The notes: a model not told the origin generated them from the letters alone. Positions 1 to 9,117 are shown, numbered from the stretch's first letter. The stretch is DNA of 64,000 nt from Caballeronia sp. SL2Y3 (GCF_022879575.1 NZ_CP084260.1:1798001-1862000); one strand, 5' to 3'. Translations and numbers: made by a program.

Positions 1-409
1 AATGGATCGCGCCGATGCGCGCGCACGCGAGCATCGCGAACAGCGCCTCGGGAATCATCGGCAGATAGATGAGCACGCGGTCGCCCTTCTTGACCGAGAG
101 CGAGCGCATCACGGCGGCCATGCGGTTCACTTCCGCGTGCAGCTCGGCGTAGGTGTAGCGGCGCTCGATGCCCGTTTCCGTCGAGACATACACGAGCGCG
201 TCCTGCTGCGCGCGCGAAGCGAGATGGCGATCGACCGCGTTATGGCACAGGTTCGTGCGTCCGCCGACGAACCATCGCGCGAACGGCGGGTTGCTCGCAT
301 CGAGCACCTGTTCGAACGGCGTCTGCCAATGGATGCGGCGGGCCTGTTCGGCCCAGAACGCTTCGGGCTCTTCGATCGACTGGCGATACGCTTCTCGGTA
401 AGTCGGCAT
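1..409 (-). CDS. prpE: Propionyl-CoA synthetase, N-terminal part (cut by window edge)
   Basis: Only the first 136 codons lie in the window; the gene runs off the left end. The protein opens with MPTYREAYRQSIEEPEAFWA, followed by IHWQTPFEQV and NLCHNAVDRHL, which is the ACAS_N region of acyl-CoA synthetases of the AMP-forming acetyl/propionyl-CoA type. It continues with YTYAELHAEVNRMA and DRVLIYLPMIPEAL, the start of the AMP-binding domain. The opening and the FARWFVGG segment resemble PrpE more than Acs, so the predicted reaction is propionate + ATP + CoA to propionyl-CoA. The ATG at 409 has an AGAGGA ribosome site 5 nt upstream. The catalytic core is outside the window, so propionyl versus acetyl specificity is inferred. 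Confidence 0.82.
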   Translation of the reverse strand, partial: MPTYREAYRQSIEEPEAFWAEQARRIHWQTPFEQVLDASNPPFARWFVGGRTNLCHNAVDRHLASRAQQDALVYVSTETGIERRYTYAELHAEVNRMAAVMRSLSVKKGDRVLIYLPMIPEALFAMLACARIGAIH

Positions 410-544
410 GCGCGTCCTCTGCAAGATGCAAGCGGTGGCGAGTCGATGCAAATCGACTCGCTCCACAGCATAGAGCAGCGGGCGAATGGCTGGCTAGAGA
501 GGGCGCGCCCTGATCGTGTGAGCAGCTGCGCGCGGTCCGCGGGT

Positions 545-1027
545 TCAGACCGCGCGGCTCTCCGATCTGCGCGATCGCGGCGCGCTGGCCGGTGCCGCGC
601 CGTGCCTGAGCAGCACCGGCGCTAGTTCGCCTGCCACGCGCATGCTCGATACAACGACCGTTCGCACGCCGCTGTCTTGCGTGAGCGCGCGCAGCGTTTC
701 GCGCGTCGTCGCCCGGGCCTCGATGCGCGGTTCGATCACGATGAATCCGCGGCAGTACGCCGCAAGCGCCACGCGATGCGTGCGCAGCCAAGCAGCGCGC
801 AGAGCGAAGTCGCCGGGCGTTTCGTCGTCGCTGTGTTCCGCGACGATGACGAACGGCGTCGCGAGGGCGAGCAGCCGGCGCATCTGCGCGGACCACGCGA
901 ACGCGTAGCCGGGCTTCATCGCCCGGCGCCGCACGCGCACGAGCGGGAAGCGGCTTGCGTCGAGCATGGACGTGTCGAGGGCTTTGGAAGTATGGTCGGC
1001 GGCGATCACAGCGGCTTCGGGCTCCAT
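545..1027 (-). CDS. Uncharacterised 160-aa protein, second gene of Fur-controlled pair
   Basis: I do not recognise the family with certainty. The protein has no signal peptide and no membrane segment. Its middle part (SRFPLVRVRRR, FAWSAQMRRLLALATPFVIVAEHS, then HRVALAAYCRGFIVIEP) reads as alternating strands and helices of a small soluble domain, loosely reminiscent of STAS/SpoIIAA-like folds, which is only an impression. The start at 1027 is chosen because the conserved-looking domain follows it and because it overlaps the upstream gene by 22 nt, which suggests translational coupling; no good ribosome site is visible. The frame stays open upstream to 1333, but that part is arginine-rich shadow sequence of the upstream gene. 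The C-terminal 15 residues are basic and low in complexity. Confidence 0.55.
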   Translation of the reverse strand: MEPEAAVIAADHTSKALDTSMLDASRFPLVRVRRRAMKPGYAFAWSAQMRRLLALATPFVIVAEHSDDETPGDFALRAAWLRTHRVALAAYCRGFIVIEPRIEARATTRETLRALTQDSGVRTVVVSSMRVAGELAPVLLRHGAAPASAPRSRRSESRAV

Positions 1028-1266
1028 TCGTTCAGGGCGGCGACGAGACTCGCCCAGCGGGAACGGCGCGGCACGACGCGCTTTTTTCGCGCGGCGCGCG
1101 GCGGCGGGCATTCGACGCTCGCGGACGACGGCGCGGCGGGCGCTTCGGCCCAAGCGCGGCGGGTTGTTTCCAGGACTTTGGCGGCGTTCGCTGCGATGGC
1201 GCGGTCCGCGTGCGCATCGGGCGGGTCGCTGTGTGCTACGGCGTTGGGGTTCGGATCGTTGGTCAC
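1006..1266 (-). CDS. Small uncharacterised protein, first gene of Fur-controlled pair
   Basis: This is an 86-residue protein of unknown function, rich in Ala, Pro and Arg, with a basic central patch (ARKKRVVPRRSRW). No signal peptide, membrane segment or metal-binding motif is evident. The GTG start at 1266 has a strong GGAGG ribosome site 7 nt upstream. That site, plus a clean promoter and Fur box 40-65 nt further upstream, is the main reason to believe the gene is real. It overlaps the next gene (545-1027) by 22 nt, so the two probably form one transcript induced by iron limitation. The function cannot be read from the sequence. Confidence 0.55.
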   Translation of the reverse strand: MTNDPNPNAVAHSDPPDAHADRAIAANAAKVLETTRRAWAEAPAAPSSASVECPPPRAARKKRVVPRRSRWASLVAALNEWSPKPL

Positions 1267-1304
1267 GTTGGGCCTCCAGTCGTGTATCCACGATGTATGA
1301 CCTC

Positions 1305-1333
1305 ATTGTATTGAGAATCATTCTCAATAACAA
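1305..1333 (-). promoter_or_regulatory. Sigma70-type promoter with embedded Fur box
   Basis: On the minus strand a -35 (TTGTTA, 1333-1328) and a -10 (TACAAT, 1310-1305) are exactly 17 bp apart. Positions 1309-1329 form a perfect 21-bp palindrome: 10-bp arms of TATTGAGAAT around a central base. It closely resembles the classical Fur box (GATAATGATAATCATTATC type). It fills the spacer between the two hexamers, so iron-loaded Fur would block polymerase directly. The promoter points at the 1006-1266 and 545-1027 gene pair. Confidence 0.85.
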
Positions 1334-1446
1334 GCGTGATGGGACGGATGCGGCAAGATGTGGCAGCCGCCGATTCGCACGCTGCTGCTTGCGGTGGTTG
1401 AAGTAGTGCGAGCAAACGGCCCGGGTCGAACGACCGCCTCAACCGC

Positions 1447-2199
1447 TCACCCAGCCCGCATCAAAAACCGCGACAACACCCCCGACGAATACATCCCCGC
1501 GATCGCCGTCAAGAATTCCGCGAAGGACGCGGGCGCGGCGGCATCGGCCGTATCGGAAACGGTGCGGACAACGGCGCACGGCACGCCGTGCTCGTAGCAG
1601 ACCTGCGCGAGCGCCGCGCCTTCCATCTCGACCGCGAGCGCATCCGGCAGCGCAACGCGCAACGCGCTCACTGCCTCGTGACTCGCGATGAACTTGTCGC
1701 CGCTGACCACCAGCCCGCGATGCACGCGCGGCCGCACGACCGCGAAGCGCTCGGCGAGCGCATCGCCTTCGGTTTCGATGAACGCGAGCGCCGCAGCGGC
1801 GAGCGCGTCCGACAGCGCGCTGTCGGCGTCGAAATGCGTGCGCTCGAGCAGCGGCACTTCGTAGCGCGGGAAGAACGGCGACGCGTCGAGATCGTGCTGA
1901 AGCAGCGCGTTCGCGACGACGATATCGCCCACGCGCACGTCCGCCCGCACGCCGCCCGCGACGCCGGTGAAGAGAATCGCATCGACGCCGAAGACGTGGA
2001 TGAGCGCGCTCGCCGTCGCGGCCGCCGCGACCTTGCCGATGCGCGCGAGCGTCACGACAACCGGCACGCCATGCGCCTCGCCGACGTGATATTCGCGCTT
2101 GCCGAGTGTGACCGTGCGCACGTCGCCCGCGCCCCGCATGTGCGCGATGAGATCGCCCAGTTCCTGCGGCAGCGCCGCCATGATCGCAAGCCGCTTCAC
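1447..2199 (-). CDS. 5'-methylthioadenosine/S-adenosylhomocysteine nucleosidase family protein
   Basis: This is a 250-aa purine nucleosidase/phosphorylase-fold protein (PNP_UDP_1 family). It probably cleaves the N-glycosidic bond of methylthioadenosine, S-adenosylhomocysteine or a related nucleoside. Visible landmarks are the first strand and Glu of the active site (KRLAIMAALPQELGDL), the FTGVAGGV glycine loop, EMEGAALAQV (ribose-binding Glu) and RTVSDTAD (catalytic Asp). The GTG start at 2199 is preferred over the ATG at 2181 because it includes the first beta strand and forms a GTGA overlap with the stop codon of the helicase gene. The overlap suggests the two are co-transcribed and translationally coupled. 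Substrate preference is not certain: futalosine hydrolases and hopanoid-linked nucleosidases are relatives. Confidence 0.85.
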   Translation of the reverse strand: MKRLAIMAALPQELGDLIAHMRGAGDVRTVTLGKREYHVGEAHGVPVVVTLARIGKVAAAATASALIHVFGVDAILFTGVAGGVRADVRVGDIVVANALLQHDLDASPFFPRYEVPLLERTHFDADSALSDALAAAALAFIETEGDALAERFAVVRPRVHRGLVVSGDKFIASHEAVSALRVALPDALAVEMEGAALAQVCYEHGVPCAVVRTVSDTADAAAPASFAEFLTAIAGMYSSGVLSRFLMRAG

Positions 2200-4550
2200 T
2201 CGACCGCCTGTAGCTTGGCCACCGCCAGCGCCAGCCATTTCTCGCCGTGACGCTTGAAGCGCACCTGCGCGCGGGCGTCCGCGCCGGAACCTTCGAGCGC
2301 CGTCACGGTGCCTTCGCCGAACTTCGTGTGGAAGACGGCCTGCCCGACCTTGAAGCCGGTATCGGCCGCGCGCTGTTCGTTCGCGAACGACGGCAGCGCC
2401 GCGCTCGCCGTCGACGGACCGCCGCGTTCCTGTCCCGGCCGCGCGAACCAGTCGCGGCCCCAGCCGGCGTTGTCGGCGCGTCCGCCCCAGCGCGCGCCCG
2501 CCTCCACTTTGGGCGTGAGCCACTTGAGCGAGCCTTCCGGCAATTCGTCGAAGAAGCGCGAGCGGATGTTGTAGCGCGTCTGGCCGTGCAGCATGCGGCT
2601 CTGCGCGAACGACAGATACAGCCGCTCCTTCGCCCGCGTGATCGCGACATACGCGAGCCGCCGCTCTTCTTCGAGGCCGTCCGATTCCTGCGCGCTGTTT
2701 TCGTGCGGAAAGAGTCCTTCTTCCAGCCCGGTGATGAACACCGCCGTGAACTCCAGCCCCTTCGCCGCGTGGACGGTCATCAACTGCACGGCGTCCTGCC
2801 CGGCTTGCGCCTGGTTGTCGCCGGCTTCGAGCGATGCATGCGACAGAAAGCCCGCGAGCGGCGTCATGGTGTCCGGATTCTGCGCGGGATCGGCGATGCC
2901 GGGCGCATCCAGCACTTCGATCTCGCCGTCGTCGCTGACCGCCGTGATCTCCTGCGCGGCGGTCGCGCCGGGGCGCAACGGAATCGAGCGCGCGGGCGTG
3001 TCCAGTCCGTAGCCTTCTTCGCTCACGAACGCCGCTGCCGCGTTGACCAGTTCCTGCAAGTTTTCGAGCCGGTCCTGCCCTTCCCGCTCGGTCTCGTAGA
3101 ACGCGGCGAGTCCGCTTGCGCGCACGACGTATTCGACCGTTTCCGGCAGGCTCATCTGCTGCGTTTCGGCGCGCATCTTCGCGATGAGCGTCGCGAACGC
3201 GCCGAGGCTCGATCCCGCCTTGCCGGTCACGTAAGGCACGGCGGCGGCCATCGAACAGTTGTAGAGACGCGCGGCGTCGGCCAGTTGCTCGATGGAACGC
3301 GCACCGATGCCGCGCGTCGGAAAATTGACGACACGCGCAAACGCGGTGTCGTCGTTCGGATTGTCGATCAGGCGCAGATATGCGAGCGCGTGCTTGATTT
3401 CCTGACGCTCGAAGAACCGCAAGCCGCCATACACGCGATACGCAATGCCCGCGTTCACGAGCGTATGTTCGATGGTGCGCGACTGCGCGTTGCTTCGATA
3501 CAGCACCGCGATCTCGCCGCGCGCGAGTCCCGTGTTGATGAGCGCCTTGATTTCCTCGACGATCCAGCCGGCTTCCTGCGAATCGGTCGCGGCTTCGTAG
3601 ACGCGCACCGGCTCGCCGTGCCCCGCGTCGGTGCGCAGATTCTTGCCGAGCCGCCGCGCGTTGTTCGCGATCAGGTAATTCGCGGTATCGAGAATATGGC
3701 CGTGCGAGCGGTAGTTCTGCTCCAGCTTGATGAGATTGCGCACGCGGAACTCGCGCTCGAAATCGTGCATGTTGCCGACGTTCGCGCCGCGAAACGCGTA
3801 GATGGACTGATCGTCGTCGCCCACGGCGAAGATCGCGTTGTGCTCGCCCGCGAGCTGCTTCAGCCACGCGTATTGCAGCTTGTTCGTGTCCTGAAACTCG
3901 TCGACGAGGATATTGCGAAAGCGCGCCTGATAATGCGCGCGCAGCGGCGGGTTGTGCGCGAGCAGTTCATAGCAGCGCAGCAGAAGCTCCGGAAAATCGA
4001 CGACGCCTTCGCGCTGGCATTGCTGGTCGTAAGCCTCGTACAGCTCGACGAACTTGCGGTTGAAGTTGTCGGTCGCATCGACATCCTTCGGACGCAGCCC
4101 TTGTTCCTTCGCGTTGTTGATGAAGTACTGGAGATTTTTCGCCGGATACTTCTCGTCGTCGACGTTCAGGCCCTTCATGAGCCGCTTGATCGCGGAAAGC
4201 TGGTCCGCCGTATCGAGAATCTGGAACGACTGCGGCAGGCCCGCGTCGCGGTAATGCGCGCGCAACATGCGGTTGCAGAGGCCGTGGAACGTGCCGATCC
4301 ACATGCCGCGCGTGTCGATGGGCAGAAGCGCGGACAGGCGCGACATCATCTCGCGCGCCGCCTTGTTCGTGAACGTGACGGCGAGAATGGTCTGCGGCGA
4401 TGCGTAACCCTGCTGGATGAGCCACGCGATGCGGGTGATGAGCACGCGCGTCTTGCCGCTGCCCGCGCCCGCGAGAATCAGCGCGGGCTCGTTCGGCAGC
4501 GTCACGGCGGCGAGCTGTTCGGGATTGAGGTTGGCGAGTAAATCGGGCAT
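2196..4550 (-). CDS. uvrD: ATP-dependent DNA helicase UvrD/PcrA type
   Basis: This 784-aa superfamily 1A 3'-5' helicase acts in nucleotide excision and mismatch repair. All core motifs are present in order: Q-motif LNPEQLAAV, Walker A AGAGSGKT (about residue 30), motif Ia TFTNKAA, Walker B VDEFQDTN (about 225), motif III GDDDQSIYAFRG, motif IV QNYRSH, motif V TVHAAKGLEF and motif VI VAITRAKERL. The C-terminus carries the tudor-like VGQAVFHTKFGEGTV segment seen in PcrA/UvrD. Length is slightly above the Escherichia coli protein. A -10 hexamer TATAAT lies at 4618-4613 on the same strand. The last codon overlaps the start of the nucleosidase gene. Confidence 0.96.
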   Translation of the reverse strand: MPDLLANLNPEQLAAVTLPNEPALILAGAGSGKTRVLITRIAWLIQQGYASPQTILAVTFTNKAAREMMSRLSALLPIDTRGMWIGTFHGLCNRMLRAHYRDAGLPQSFQILDTADQLSAIKRLMKGLNVDDEKYPAKNLQYFINNAKEQGLRPKDVDATDNFNRKFVELYEAYDQQCQREGVVDFPELLLRCYELLAHNPPLRAHYQARFRNILVDEFQDTNKLQYAWLKQLAGEHNAIFAVGDDDQSIYAFRGANVGNMHDFEREFRVRNLIKLEQNYRSHGHILDTANYLIANNARRLGKNLRTDAGHGEPVRVYEAATDSQEAGWIVEEIKALINTGLARGEIAVLYRSNAQSRTIEHTLVNAGIAYRVYGGLRFFERQEIKHALAYLRLIDNPNDDTAFARVVNFPTRGIGARSIEQLADAARLYNCSMAAAVPYVTGKAGSSLGAFATLIAKMRAETQQMSLPETVEYVVRASGLAAFYETEREGQDRLENLQELVNAAAAFVSEEGYGLDTPARSIPLRPGATAAQEITAVSDDGEIEVLDAPGIADPAQNPDTMTPLAGFLSHASLEAGDNQAQAGQDAVQLMTVHAAKGLEFTAVFITGLEEGLFPHENSAQESDGLEEERRLAYVAITRAKERLYLSFAQSRMLHGQTRYNIRSRFFDELPEGSLKWLTPKVEAGARWGGRADNAGWGRDWFARPGQERGGPSTASAALPSFANEQRAADTGFKVGQAVFHTKFGEGTVTALEGSGADARAQVRFKRHGEKWLALAVAKLQAVE

Positions 4551-4612
4551 GGGAAAGTGAGCGGCGGCAAGCGCACCGAAGAAGCCGGCAAGAAGTCGCC
4601 GGCGAGCCGACC

Positions 4613-4618
4613 ATTATA
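4613..4618 (-). promoter_or_regulatory. Probable -10 element of uvrD
   Basis: The minus strand reads TATAAT (4618-4613), 63 nt before the uvrD start codon. No convincing -35 is present 17 bp upstream (GGGCGA). The match to the -10 consensus is perfect in an otherwise very GC-rich intergenic stretch, which supports a promoter but does not prove one. Confidence 0.5.
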
Positions 4619-4705
4619 AGACCGCGCCGATGGCGTCGCCCGGAGAACCGTTCGCGGCCATGGACCGGCCGCGCCCGGATTCGTCCGATTTCGCGGTCCA
4701 AACCT

Positions 4706-4711
4706 TATAAT
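4706..4711 (+). promoter_or_regulatory. Probable -10 element of valS
   Basis: A perfect TATAAT on the plus strand lies 47 nt before the chosen valS start at 4759. The -35 region (GTCCGA at 4683-4688) is poor. With the uvrD -10 at 4613-4618, the 208-bp intergenic region looks like a divergent promoter pair. Confidence 0.5.
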
Positions 4712-4758
4712 CGGTGATTACCCCGCATCTTTTCACGCATTTTTCGGCAGATTTCACG

Positions 4759-7626
4759 ATGAGCGACAGCACGCTTGCGAAGAGTTTCGAGCCCCAGAAC
4801 ATCGAGTCCCAGTGGGGCCCGGAATGGGAGAAACGCGGCTATTCCGCGCCGACCTTCAAGGAAGGTGCCAAGAACTTCTCCATTCAACTGCCGCCGCCGA
4901 ACGTCACCGGCACGCTGCATATGGGGCACGCGTTCAACCAGACCATCATGGATGGCCTCACGCGCTATCACCGCATGCTCGGCGAAAACACGCTGTGGGT
5001 GCCGGGCACGGACCACGCTGGCATCGCGACGCAGATCGTCGTGGAACGACAGCTCGACGCGCAAGGCATCTCGCGCCACGACCTGGGCCGCGAAGAGTTT
5101 CTGAAGCGCGTGTGGGCGTGGAAGCAGGAATCCGGCTCGACCATCACGCGGCAGGTGCGCAGGCTCGGCGCGTCGATCGACTGGTCGCGCGAATACTTCA
5201 CGATGGACGACAAGATGTCCGCCGCCGTGCGCGACGTCTTCGTCACGCTCTACAAGCAAGGGCTCATTTATCGCGGCAAGCGGCTCGTGAACTGGGACCC
5301 GGTGCTCGGCACGGCCGTGTCCGATCTCGAAGTCGTGAGCGAGGAAGAGAACGGCAGCCTGTGGCACATCAAGTACCCGCTGCCGGACGGCTCGGGGCAT
5401 CTCACGGTCGCGACGACGCGCCCCGAAACCATGCTCGGCGACGTCGCCGTGATGGTGCATCCGGAAGACGAGCGTTATGCGCATCTCATCGGCAAGAGCG
5501 TCGTGTTGCCGCTGTGTGACCGCGAGATTCCCGTGATCGCGGACGACTACGTGGACCGCGAGTTCGGCACCGGCGTCGTGAAGGTCACGCCCGCGCACGA
5601 CTTCAACGACTACGCGGTCGGCCAGCGCCACAAGCTGCCGCAGATCGAAATCCTCACGCTCGACGCGAAGATCAACGACAACGCGCCCGAGAAATATCGC
5701 GGCATGGACCGGTTCGAGGCGCGCAAGCAGGTCGTCGCCGATCTCGAAGCGCAAGGTCTGCTCGATTCGGTCAAGCCGCACAAGCTGATGGTGCCGCGCG
5801 GCGACCGCACGGGCGTCGTCATCGAGCCGATGCTCACCGACCAATGGTTCGTCGCGATGAGCAAGCCCGCACCCGAAGGCACGTTCAATCCGGGCAAGTC
5901 GATTGCAGAGACCGCGCTCGATGTCGTGCGCAACGGCGAGATCAAGTTCGTGCCGGAGAACTGGACCACGACCTACTATCAGTGGCTCGAAAACATTCAG
6001 GACTGGTGCATCTCGCGTCAGTTGTGGTGGGGGCATCAGATCCCCGCGTGGTACGGCGAGAACGGCGAAATCTTCGTCGCGAAGACCGAAGACGAAGCCC
6101 GCGCGGACGCCGAGCGCCAGGGTTACACCGGCTCGCTCAAGCGCGACGACGACGTGCTCGACACGTGGTTCTCCTCCGCGCTCGTGCCCTTCTCGTCGCT
6201 CGGCTGGCCGAACGAGACGAAGGAACTGAAGGCGTTCCTGCCTTCGTCGGTGCTCGTGACGGGCTTCGACATCATCTTCTTCTGGGTCGCCCGGATGGTG
6301 ATGATGACCACGCATTTCACCGGCAAGGTGCCCTTCGAAACCGTCTATGTGCACGGCCTCGTGCGCGACGCGGAAGGCCAGAAGATGTCGAAGAGCAAGG
6401 GCAACACGCTCGACCCGATCGACATCGTGGATGGCATCGACCTCGAAACGCTCGTCGCCAAGCGCACGAGCGGCCTCATGAATCCGAAGCAGGCCGCGCA
6501 GATCGAGAAGAAGACGCGTAAGGAATTCCCCGACGGCATTCCGGCGTTCGGCACGGATGCGCTGCGCTTCACGATGGCGTCGATGGCCACGCTCGGTCGC
6601 AATGTGAATTTTGATCTGGCACGCTGCGAGGGGTATCGCAACTTCTGCAACAAGCTCTGGAACGCCACGCGTTTCGTCTTGATGAATTGCGAAGGCCACG
6701 ATTGCGGTTTCGCGAACGCGGCCGGCTGCAAGCCCGGCGACTGCGGACCCGGCGGCTATACCGACTTCTCGCAGGCGGACCGCTGGATCGTGTCGCTGCT
6801 TCAGCGCGTGGAAGCGGAAGTCGAGAAGGGCTTCGGGGACTATCGCTTCGACAATGTCGCAAGCGCAATTTACAAGTTCGTGTGGGACGAGTACTGCGAC
6901 TGGTACCTCGAACTCGCGAAGGTGCAGATTCAGAACGGCACGCCCGAGCAGCAGCGCGCCACGCGCCGCACGCTCTTGCGCGTGCTGGAGACGGTGCTGC
7001 GTTTGGCGCATCCGGTCATTCCGTTCATCACCGAAGCGTTGTGGCAGAAGGTCGCCCCGTTGACGGACGCGTACCCGGCGGGCGCGAAAGAAGGCGAAGC
7101 GTCGATCATGACGCAGCCGTATCCGTGCGCCGAGACGAAAAAGCTGGATGAATCCGCTGAACAGTGGGCCGCCGAACTGAAAGCAGTGATCGACGCATGT
7201 CGTAATCTGCGTGGCGAAATGAACCTGTCGCCCGCGGTGAAGGTGCCCTTGCTCGCGCATGGCGACGCCGCGCGTCTTTCGTCGTTCGCGCCCTACATCG
7301 CGGCACTCGCGCGTCTCGCGGAAGTGAAGATCATCGACGACGAAGCCGCGCTCGATAAAGAAGCGCATGGCGCGCCGGTGGCGATCGTCGGCACGCACAA
7401 GCTGGTGCTGAAAGTCGAGATCGACGTGGCGGCGGAACGCGAGCGTTTGACGAAGGAAGTCGAACGTCTTGGCGGCGAGATCGTCAAATGTAACGCGAAG
7501 CTGGGCAATGAAAGCTTTGTTGCAAAGGCGCCGGCCGCTGTCGTTGAACAGGAGCGCAAAAGGCTGGCAGAATACAAGACCACTATCGAGAAGCTCCAGG
7601 CGCAATTATTGCGGCTGCCCGTGTGA
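4759..7626 (+). CDS. valS: Valyl-tRNA synthetase
   Basis: This 955-aa class I aminoacyl-tRNA synthetase attaches valine to tRNA-Val. It shows the HIGH-type signature [11 protein letters not shown] at residues 48-57, the CP1 editing domain ([28 protein letters not shown]), [11 protein letters not shown], the KMSKS loop QKMSKSKGN near residue 541, an anticodon-binding domain and a C-terminal coiled coil ([17 protein letters not shown]). The frame is open from an ATG at 4714, but 4759 ([12 protein letters not shown]) is chosen because it lies downstream of a TATAAT -10 at 4706-4711 and gives the usual family N-terminus. No strong ribosome site precedes it. Length agrees with bacterial ValS (about 950). 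Confidence 0.97.
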   Translation: MSDSTLAKSFEPQNIESQWGPEWEKRGYSAPTFKEGAKNFSIQLPPPNVTGTLHMGHAFNQTIMDGLTRYHRMLGENTLWVPGTDHAGIATQIVVERQLDAQGISRHDLGREEFLKRVWAWKQESGSTITRQVRRLGASIDWSREYFTMDDKMSAAVRDVFVTLYKQGLIYRGKRLVNWDPVLGTAVSDLEVVSEEENGSLWHIKYPLPDGSGHLTVATTRPETMLGDVAVMVHPEDERYAHLIGKSVVLPLCDREIPVIADDYVDREFGTGVVKVTPAHDFNDYAVGQRHKLPQIEILTLDAKINDNAPEKYRGMDRFEARKQVVADLEAQGLLDSVKPHKLMVPRGDRTGVVIEPMLTDQWFVAMSKPAPEGTFNPGKSIAETALDVVRNGEIKFVPENWTTTYYQWLENIQDWCISRQLWWGHQIPAWYGENGEIFVAKTEDEARADAERQGYTGSLKRDDDVLDTWFSSALVPFSSLGWPNETKELKAFLPSSVLVTGFDIIFFWVARMVMMTTHFTGKVPFETVYVHGLVRDAEGQKMSKSKGNTLDPIDIVDGIDLETLVAKRTSGLMNPKQAAQIEKKTRKEFPDGIPAFGTDALRFTMASMATLGRNVNFDLARCEGYRNFCNKLWNATRFVLMNCEGHDCGFANAAGCKPGDCGPGGYTDFSQADRWIVSLLQRVEAEVEKGFGDYRFDNVASAIYKFVWDEYCDWYLELAKVQIQNGTPEQQRATRRTLLRVLETVLRLAHPVIPFITEALWQKVAPLTDAYPAGAKEGEASIMTQPYPCAETKKLDESAEQWAAELKAVIDACRNLRGEMNLSPAVKVPLLAHGDAARLSSFAPYIAALARLAEVKIIDDEAALDKEAHGAPVAIVGTHKLVLKVEIDVAAERERLTKEVERLGGEIVKCNAKLGNESFVAKAPAAVVEQERKRLAEYKTTIEKLQAQLLRLPV

Positions 7627-7711
7627 TGGAAGTTTAATGGGAGTCGTTTTTACGCCCTGTTCAGTCGCTTCACTCGATGTTCTAAATGATTAAGAGGATC
7701 AGGGTCATCAC

Positions 7712-8593
7712 ATGCTAAAAGTTACCAAAGCGGTTTTTCCCGTTGCGGGTCTCGGCACGCGGTTCCTCCCCGCGACCAAGGCTAGCCCGAAGGAAATGCT
7801 GCCGGTCGTCGACAAGCCGCTGATTCAGTACGCGGTCGAAGAAGCGATGGCCGCCGGCATCACCGAAATGATCTTCGTCACCGGCCGCAGCAAGCGTGCC
7901 ATCGAGGATCATTTCGACAAGTCCTACGAGATCGAAGCCGAGCTGGAGGCGCGCGGCAAAGAGAAGCTCCTGGAGCTCGTGCGCAGCATCAAGCCGAGCC
8001 ACGTGGATTGCTTCTATGTGCGTCAGGCCGAAGCGCTCGGTCTCGGTCACGCGGTGTTGTGCGCCGAAAAGCTCGTCGGCGACAACCCGTTTGCCGTGAT
8101 CCTCGCGGACGACTTGCTGTACGGCAGGCCGCCGGTCATGTCGCAGATGATCGAGGTGTTCGACCACTATCACAGCTCGGTGATCGGCGTGGAAGAGATC
8201 CCGCCGCAAGAGACGAAGTCGTACGGCATCATCGACGGGAAGGAGTGGGAAGACAACATCGTCAAGCTGTCGGGCATCGTCGAGAAGCCGGAGCCGGCGG
8301 TCGCGCCGTCGAACCTGGGCGTGGTCGGCCGCTATGTGCTGAAGCCGCGCATTTTCGACCACATCCGCGCGCTAAAGCCCGGCGCGGGCGGCGAGCTGCA
8401 ACTGACGGATGCCATTCAGTCGCTGCTGTCGGACGAGCAAGTGCTCGCGTACAAGTATCACGGCACGCGTTTCGATTGCGGCAGCAAGCTCGGCTATCTG
8501 AAGGCGACGGTCGAATTCGCGCTGCGCCATCCGGAAGTGGCGAAGGACTTCGAAGAATACCTGCGCACGCGTTCGCCGGTTCTCGAAGGCTAA
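7712..8593 (+). CDS. galU: UTP-glucose-1-phosphate uridylyltransferase
   Basis: This 293-aa GalU makes UDP-glucose from UTP and glucose-1-phosphate for envelope polysaccharides. The nucleotide-binding signature PVAGLGTRFLPATKASPKEM sits at the N-terminus, followed by the catalytic-loop region ALGLGHAVLCAEK, the metal-binding ILADDLLYG and the sugar-binding GELQLTDAIQSL and RFDCGSKLGYLKA segments. Length matches the family (about 290-300). The gene is 85 nt downstream of valS with an AGAGGATCAGGG ribosome-site region 10-20 nt before ATG. A symmetrical hairpin terminator follows at 8616-8647. Confidence 0.96.
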   Translation: MLKVTKAVFPVAGLGTRFLPATKASPKEMLPVVDKPLIQYAVEEAMAAGITEMIFVTGRSKRAIEDHFDKSYEIEAELEARGKEKLLELVRSIKPSHVDCFYVRQAEALGLGHAVLCAEKLVGDNPFAVILADDLLYGRPPVMSQMIEVFDHYHSSVIGVEEIPPQETKSYGIIDGKEWEDNIVKLSGIVEKPEPAVAPSNLGVVGRYVLKPRIFDHIRALKPGAGGELQLTDAIQSLLSDEQVLAYKYHGTRFDCGSKLGYLKATVEFALRHPEVAKDFEEYLRTRSPVLEG

Positions 8594-8615
8594 GCGTCAA
8601 CGGCCTTTGCACAAA

Positions 8616-8647
8616 AAAATGCCCGTCACGCTCGTGACGGGCATTTT
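8616..8647. terminator. Bidirectional terminator between galU and tusA-like gene
   Basis: A perfect 15-bp inverted repeat with a 2-nt centre (stem core GCCCGTCACG) has an A run on its left and a T run on its right. It can therefore terminate galU on the plus strand and the convergent tusA-like gene on the minus strand. Confidence 0.9.
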
Positions 8648-8666
8648 GCTTTTGCGCTTCTGATTC

Positions 8667-8894
8667 TCAGCGGCGCCGCATCAAGAAGATGAACGTCTTG
8701 TCCTGCGAACTCGACTCGACGATTTCATTGCCGGTCTGCTTGGCGAACGCGGCGAAATCGCGCTGCGAGCCGGGGTCGGTCGCGAGTACTTTCAAAATCT
8801 GGCCGCTCGTCATGTCGGCCAGCGCCTTCTTCGCCCGCAGAATCGGCAACGGGCAGTTGAGCCCGCGTGCGTCGACTTCCTTGTGAACTTCCAT
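8667..8894 (-). CDS. TusA-like sulfur-carrier protein
   Basis: This 75-aa protein of the TusA/SirA/YeeD family has the defining CPxP motif (NCPLPILRAKKAL) with the persulfide cysteine at residue 14. It ends with the usual beta strand (QDKTFIFLMRRR). Family members relay sulfur to tRNA thiolation, molybdenum cofactor synthesis or dissimilatory sulfur pathways; the partner here is unknown. The first residues MEVHKEVDARGLNCP are a standard start. A TAAAAT -10-like hexamer lies at 8933-8928. The gene is monocistronic and ends against the galU terminator. Confidence 0.88.
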   Translation of the reverse strand: MEVHKEVDARGLNCPLPILRAKKALADMTSGQILKVLATDPGSQRDFAAFAKQTGNEIVESSSQDKTFIFLMRRR

Positions 8895-8942
8895 CGCGAT
8901 TGAACCTTCCGTGTGCCTGATGGTTCGATTTTAACGCAGCGG

Positions 8943-8978
8943 TCAGAGATCCACCGGGTGCCGCTCGTTGCCTTCCCT
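8943..8978 (-). pseudogene. Possible 3'-end remnant of a Gfo/Idh oxidoreductase gene
   Basis: Read on the minus strand, this stretch ends in codons for RE....HPVDL followed by TGA. The intact oxidoreductase gene at 9837-10853 ends RE......RPVDL followed by TGA. At DNA level both share AGATCCACCGG next to the stop and further blocks (GGGAAG, GAGCGG) over about 36-38 nt, with small gaps. The toxin-antitoxin pair lies exactly between the two copies. Too little is left to be sure of homology. It could also be chance similarity of GC-rich termini. Confidence 0.4.
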
Positions 8979-9100
8979 CTTCTCGCCTGGGAGTTTTCCA
9001 CTTCACGCAGCGCGAGCGGATAGATTTTCAAACTCTCGTTCACCACCCTACGCAGTCTCTCTCTGCCAGGCGTCTTTCGACGGCAAGCGTCGACGAGGCT

Positions 9101-9116
9101 GTATAAAATTTTGTAC
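9101..9116 (+). promoter_or_regulatory. Palindromic operator overlapping the -10 of the toxin-antitoxin operon
   Basis: The 16-mer GTATAAAATTTTGTAC is an inverted repeat matching at 14 of 16 positions. It contains the -10-like TATAAA (9102-9107) and ends one base before the toxin ATG at 9118. It is the obvious candidate for binding of the encoded helix-turn-helix antitoxin, which would block the -10. A start site 7-10 nt after the -10 would fall at or next to the ATG, so the message may be leaderless. The -35 region is weak. Confidence 0.6.
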
Positions 9117-9117
9117 A

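Noticed and set aside
1028..1333. Upstream extension of the 160-aa gene to 1333
   Set aside because: The extra residues are a frame-shifted shadow of the 86-aa gene and would begin inside the Fur box and promoter.
2247..4541. Very long open frame (764 codons) antisense to uvrD
   Set aside because: It is the mirror of a conserved helicase in a GC-rich genome. The product is Arg/Ala/Val-rich low-complexity with no motif, and uvrD explains the locus fully.
4705..7605. 966-codon frame antisense to valS
   Set aside because: It is an antisense shadow. The plus strand encodes a complete valyl-tRNA synthetase with all motifs.
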